Source of the DNA: an uncultured Lachnospiraceae bacterium
Lineage (GTDB): Bacteria; Bacillota; Clostridia; Lachnospirales; Lachnospiraceae
DNA length: 8,107 bases
Assembly (NCBI GenBank): GCA_910586405.1
Contig: CAJUII010000122.1
Coordinates: forward strand, 1 to 8,107
Direction of reading: 5' to 3'
In this document: one piece after another, positions 6,165 to 8,107 of the stretch
Position numbering within the stretch: the first letter of the stretch is position 1
How the letters are laid out: each line of letters begins with the position of its first letter
Notes under the pieces: generated by a model
What the model was told of the DNA's origin: nothing
Database searches by the model: none
The model's input: the letters and a program-made list of their open reading frames with translations, nothing else
Made by a program: the position numbers and the translations under genes

Positions 6165-6443
6165 ATGGAAGGCTTAAAGAATATCATGGAGGATGATGTG
6201 GAGTACCAGCTTAAAAAACTGCTTCCCACAATGCCAGAGATCTGTTCCTGTGAGGCTTGCAGGCTGGATATGGCGACTTATGCGCTCAACCGCCTAAAAC
6301 CTAATTATGTCAGAACAGACACTGGTGCACTGTTTCATAAACTAAATACCTCGTCCACACAGGCAAAAACTGAAATTCTAACCGCTGTTGTCACAGCCAT
6401 CAATATAATAGGTTCACATCCTCATCATGATGAAAACGAGTAG
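6165..6443 (+). CDS. comFB: ComFB-family protein (possible cyclic-dinucleotide receptor)
   Basis: It encodes 92 residues starting MEGLKNIMEDDVEYQLKKLL. The pattern fits the ComFB family (PF10719): NIMEDDVEYQL, then PEICSCEACRLDMATYALNRLKPNYV with closely spaced cysteines, then a helix TEILTAVVTAINIIGSHPHH. Bacillus ComFB is a dimeric, zinc-binding late competence protein with no proven role in DNA uptake. Cyanobacterial members (CdgR/ComFB) are reported to bind c-di-GMP or related dinucleotides. The start at 6165 has GAAAGGGG (6149-6156) 8 bases upstream. The frame is open back to 6120, but that ATG lies at or before the predicted transcription start. No other competence gene is nearby, so a signalling role is as likely as a competence role. 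It is the only plus-strand gene here. Confidence 0.9.
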   Translation: MEGLKNIMEDDVEYQLKKLLPTMPEICSCEACRLDMATYALNRLKPNYVRTDTGALFHKLNTSSTQAKTEILTAVVTAINIIGSHPHHDENE

Positions 6444-6462
6444 GGGGATTCCTCCTACTCGT
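6436..6462. terminator. Shared hairpin between convergent comFB and nth
   Basis: ACGAGTAGG (6436-6444) pairs with CCTACTCGT (6454-6462), extended by GGG/CCT around a 3-base loop. The stem contains the stop codons of both genes: comFB ends at 6443 and nth at 6455. Read on the minus strand it is followed by TTTT, and on the plus strand by TTAATATGTTT. It is a plausible, though not strong, bidirectional terminator. Confidence 0.7.
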
Positions 6463-7111
6463 TAATATGTTTCTCACAGATATCGTTCAGACAGCATCTG
6501 TCGCAATACGGTTTTGTTCTTGCCGTACAAATCTCACGTCCATGATCTACAAGCCGGTGGCAGAATTGATTGCCCTCCTCTGGCGGAATCAGTTCCCACA
6601 ATGCCATCTCGACCTTTTTAGGCTCTTTGATGCCATCTACCAGTCCCATGCGGTTTGTGAGTCGTATACAGTGCGTATCTGTCACGATCGCCGGTTTGCC
6701 AAACACATCTCCCATGATGAGATTTGCACTCTTTCTCCCGACACCCGGAAGTTTTAACAGCGTGTTAAACTCATCGGGTACCTTGCAGTCAAAATCGTCC
6801 CGCAGCATTTTCATACAGGCGCTGATGTCCCTTGCTTTACTGCGCCCCAGTCCGCATGGTCTGACAATGCGCTCAATCTCCTCAACATCGGCATTTGCTA
6901 TGGCGTCGATCGTTGGATACTCTGCATACAAGTCCTGCACGATTACATTGACTCTCGCGTCGGTGCACTGTGCCGCCAGACGCACACTGACTAGCAGCTT
7001 CCACGCCTCATTGTAATCTAGTGTACAGTCTGAGTCTGGATACGCCTTCTTGAGTCGCTCTATGATCTCAAGCGCAAACGCCTTCTTTCTCTTTTTGCTC
7101 TTTTTTCTCAT
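6455..7111 (-). CDS. nth: Endonuclease III (base-excision repair DNA glycosylase/AP lyase)
   Basis: Nth removes oxidised pyrimidines and nicks the resulting abasic site. The 218-residue protein has the usual length plus a very basic N-terminus (MRKKSKKRKK). It shows LAAQCTD near residue 46, the helix-hairpin-helix LPGVGRKSAN (121-130) with the Schiff-base Lys127, and catalytic Asp145 in VTDTH. A C-terminal 4Fe-4S cluster motif has Cys195, Cys203, Cys206 and Cys212. The first spacing is seven residues where E. coli Nth has six, probably a lineage variant, and Cys207 adds an extra cysteine. Its ATG lies 13 bases after the hisS stop with a weak AAAGAG site, so it is probably co-transcribed with hisS. 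The convergent end is shared with comFB. Confidence 0.96.
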   Translation of the reverse strand: MRKKSKKRKKAFALEIIERLKKAYPDSDCTLDYNEAWKLLVSVRLAAQCTDARVNVIVQDLYAEYPTIDAIANADVEEIERIVRPCGLGRSKARDISACMKMLRDDFDCKVPDEFNTLLKLPGVGRKSANLIMGDVFGKPAIVTDTHCIRLTNRMGLVDGIKEPKKVEMALWELIPPEEGNQFCHRLVDHGREICTARTKPYCDRCCLNDICEKHINE

Positions 7112-7124
7112 ATATCTCTTTCTG

Positions 7125-8107
7125 CTACTTCTTTAACTCATCTTTATAAAACTGCTTAAACTCCTCATAGCCTTGGGCGGTGAGCTGCTCCTTCTGGAAT
7201 TTTTTATTCTTGTTCATGCGAGCCACAAGCACTTGTGTGCCGTCCTGTCTCTCTCGCTGTGCCTCTGCAATAATCTCACAAAGCCGGTCGCCGGACACTC
7301 CTTTTTCAATCAAGTACGCTGTCTTTTTGCTCTGGTTTGGCACCTTGAAGCTGCTCTCCATCAGAATCAGTATAATGCGCTCAAAGCCGATGGAAAAGCC
7401 GCACGCAGGTACATCTTTCCCTGTAAACCTGCCGACCATCTTGTCATAGCGCCCGCCGCCGCCACAGCTTATGCCTAGCTCAGGCATCATGATCTCAAAG
7501 ATTGTGCCTGTATAATAGGACATGCCGCGCACCAAGGTAGGGTCAAAGACAAGCTGGAAACAGTCGTCTTTTGTGGCATTGACGCTCTCGATAATCTCAC
7601 GAAAGCCCGCCTTGGCTTCCTCGTCAAAAAATCCGGTCATCTTTTCCTCGACGAAAGACAGCCTGTCCTCTGACGCGTTCAGATCCCGAAACAGTGCGAG
7701 ATATTTTTCAACGCTGCCGCTGTCATATCCGTCTGCAATCAGCTCGCGCTCCACACCTTCCAAGCCGATCTTGTCCATTTTGTCCAATGTGATAAACACA
7801 TCATCAAAATCTTTCTCCTCAAAACCACTGTAGGCGGCCATTGCCTTTAAGAGTCTGCGGTCATTAATCCGAATCTGAAAATTCTTGAAGCCCAGTTTGC
7901 CCAGTGTGGTGGTCGTCGCAAGAATCAGCTCGATCTCTGCGAGATTGGACTCCTCGCCAAGTATGTCAATATCACACTGCATAAACTGGCGGTATCTGCC
8001 TTTTTGCGGCTTGTCTGCCCGCCATACATTTCCGATCTGCAATGCCTTGAACGGGGAAGGCAGCTCGTTGGCATGGTTTGCGTAATATCTCACGAGAGGA
8101 ACCGTCA
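7125..8107 (-). CDS. hisS: Histidyl-tRNA synthetase, 5' end outside the window
   Basis: HisRS charges tRNA-His with histidine. The reading frame continues past the GTG at 8093 into TVPLVRYYANH, the normal HisRS sequence, so the true start lies beyond 8107. About 326 C-terminal codons are visible. Numbered from the codon at 8093, they include class II motif 2 WRADKPQKGRYRQF (24-37), the histidine-binding motif LVRGMSYYTGTIFEI (187-201), SCGGGGRYD (209-217) and motif 3 GFSIGFERIILIL (232-244). In LVRGMSYY a serine replaces the usual aspartate of LVRGLDYY, which I believe is seen in some Clostridia. The C-terminal anticodon-binding domain is only about 66 residues (about 257-322) against the usual 90 or so, ending after QGYEEFKQFYKDELKK. 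The catalytic core is intact. Confidence 0.96.
   Translation of the reverse strand, partial: TVPLVRYYANHANELPSPFKALQIGNVWRADKPQKGRYRQFMQCDIDILGEESNLAEIELILATTTTLGKLGFKNFQIRINDRRLLKAMAAYSGFEEKDFDDVFITLDKMDKIGLEGVERELIADGYDSGSVEKYLALFRDLNASEDRLSFVEEKMTGFFDEEAKAGFREIIESVNATKDDCFQLVFDPTLVRGMSYYTGTIFEIMMPELGISCGGGGRYDKMVGRFTGKDVPACGFSIGFERIILILMESSFKVPNQSKKTAYLIEKGVSGDRLCEIIAEAQRERQDGTQVLVARMNKNKKFQKEQLTAQGYEEFKQFYKDELKK

Noticed and set aside
6570..7016. Plus-strand open frame of 148 residues opposite nth
   Set aside because: It is an antisense shadow of a conserved gene, Ser/Leu-rich, with no ribosome binding site and no family resemblance.
1..8107. CRISPR array, insertion sequence, phage or defence system
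   Set aside because: No regular repeats, transposase or integrase frames, or terminal inverted repeats are visible. All large genes are housekeeping or identifiable families.

Overview
The window most likely comes from a Firmicute of class Clostridia, probably a Lachnospiraceae-type gut bacterium. This is inferred from the T-box leader, the GGAGG ribosome binding sites, the moderate GC content and the general look of the HisRS, Nth, LeuA and DUF5713-like proteins. No species can be named from the sequence alone. All genes but one lie on the minus strand.

Reading along the minus strand from the right edge, the window begins inside hisS (histidyl-tRNA synthetase, 5' end outside). nth (endonuclease III) follows 13 bases later. 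On the plus strand a single comFB-like gene converges on nth, and a shared hairpin sits at both gene ends. A divergent intergenic region of about 230 bases holds the promoters for comFB and for a large minus-strand protein. That protein combines a DUF2156 (lysyltransferase-like) half with a GNAT acetyltransferase half.

The central unit is a leucine-type T-box riboswitch (about 3750-4050) that governs a four-gene minus-strand operon. Its genes are a DUF5713-like protein, a 663-residue 2-isopropylmalate synthase (LeuA), an AlkD-like HEAT-repeat DNA glycosylase and an unrecognised 119-residue protein. The LeuA carries a complete AraC-type DNA-binding domain at its C-terminus. Spacing is tight (25, 3 and about 50 bases), there are no internal terminators, and the genes are probably co-transcribed. 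The left edge holds most of a tRNA-Arg(CCG) gene with its own promoter.

The most notable observation is the LeuA-AraC fusion: one polypeptide with the leucine-synthesis enzyme, its leucine-sensing allosteric domain and a two-HTH DNA-binding module, encoded under a leucine T-box. I infer that it may be a trigger enzyme that senses leucine and binds DNA, perhaps controlling leuCDB/ilv genes elsewhere, since no other leucine-pathway gene is present here. A possible internal start could also release the AraC domain alone. The rest of the window looks like ordinary housekeeping and accessory chromosome. I see no CRISPR array, insertion sequence, phage gene or long repeat.
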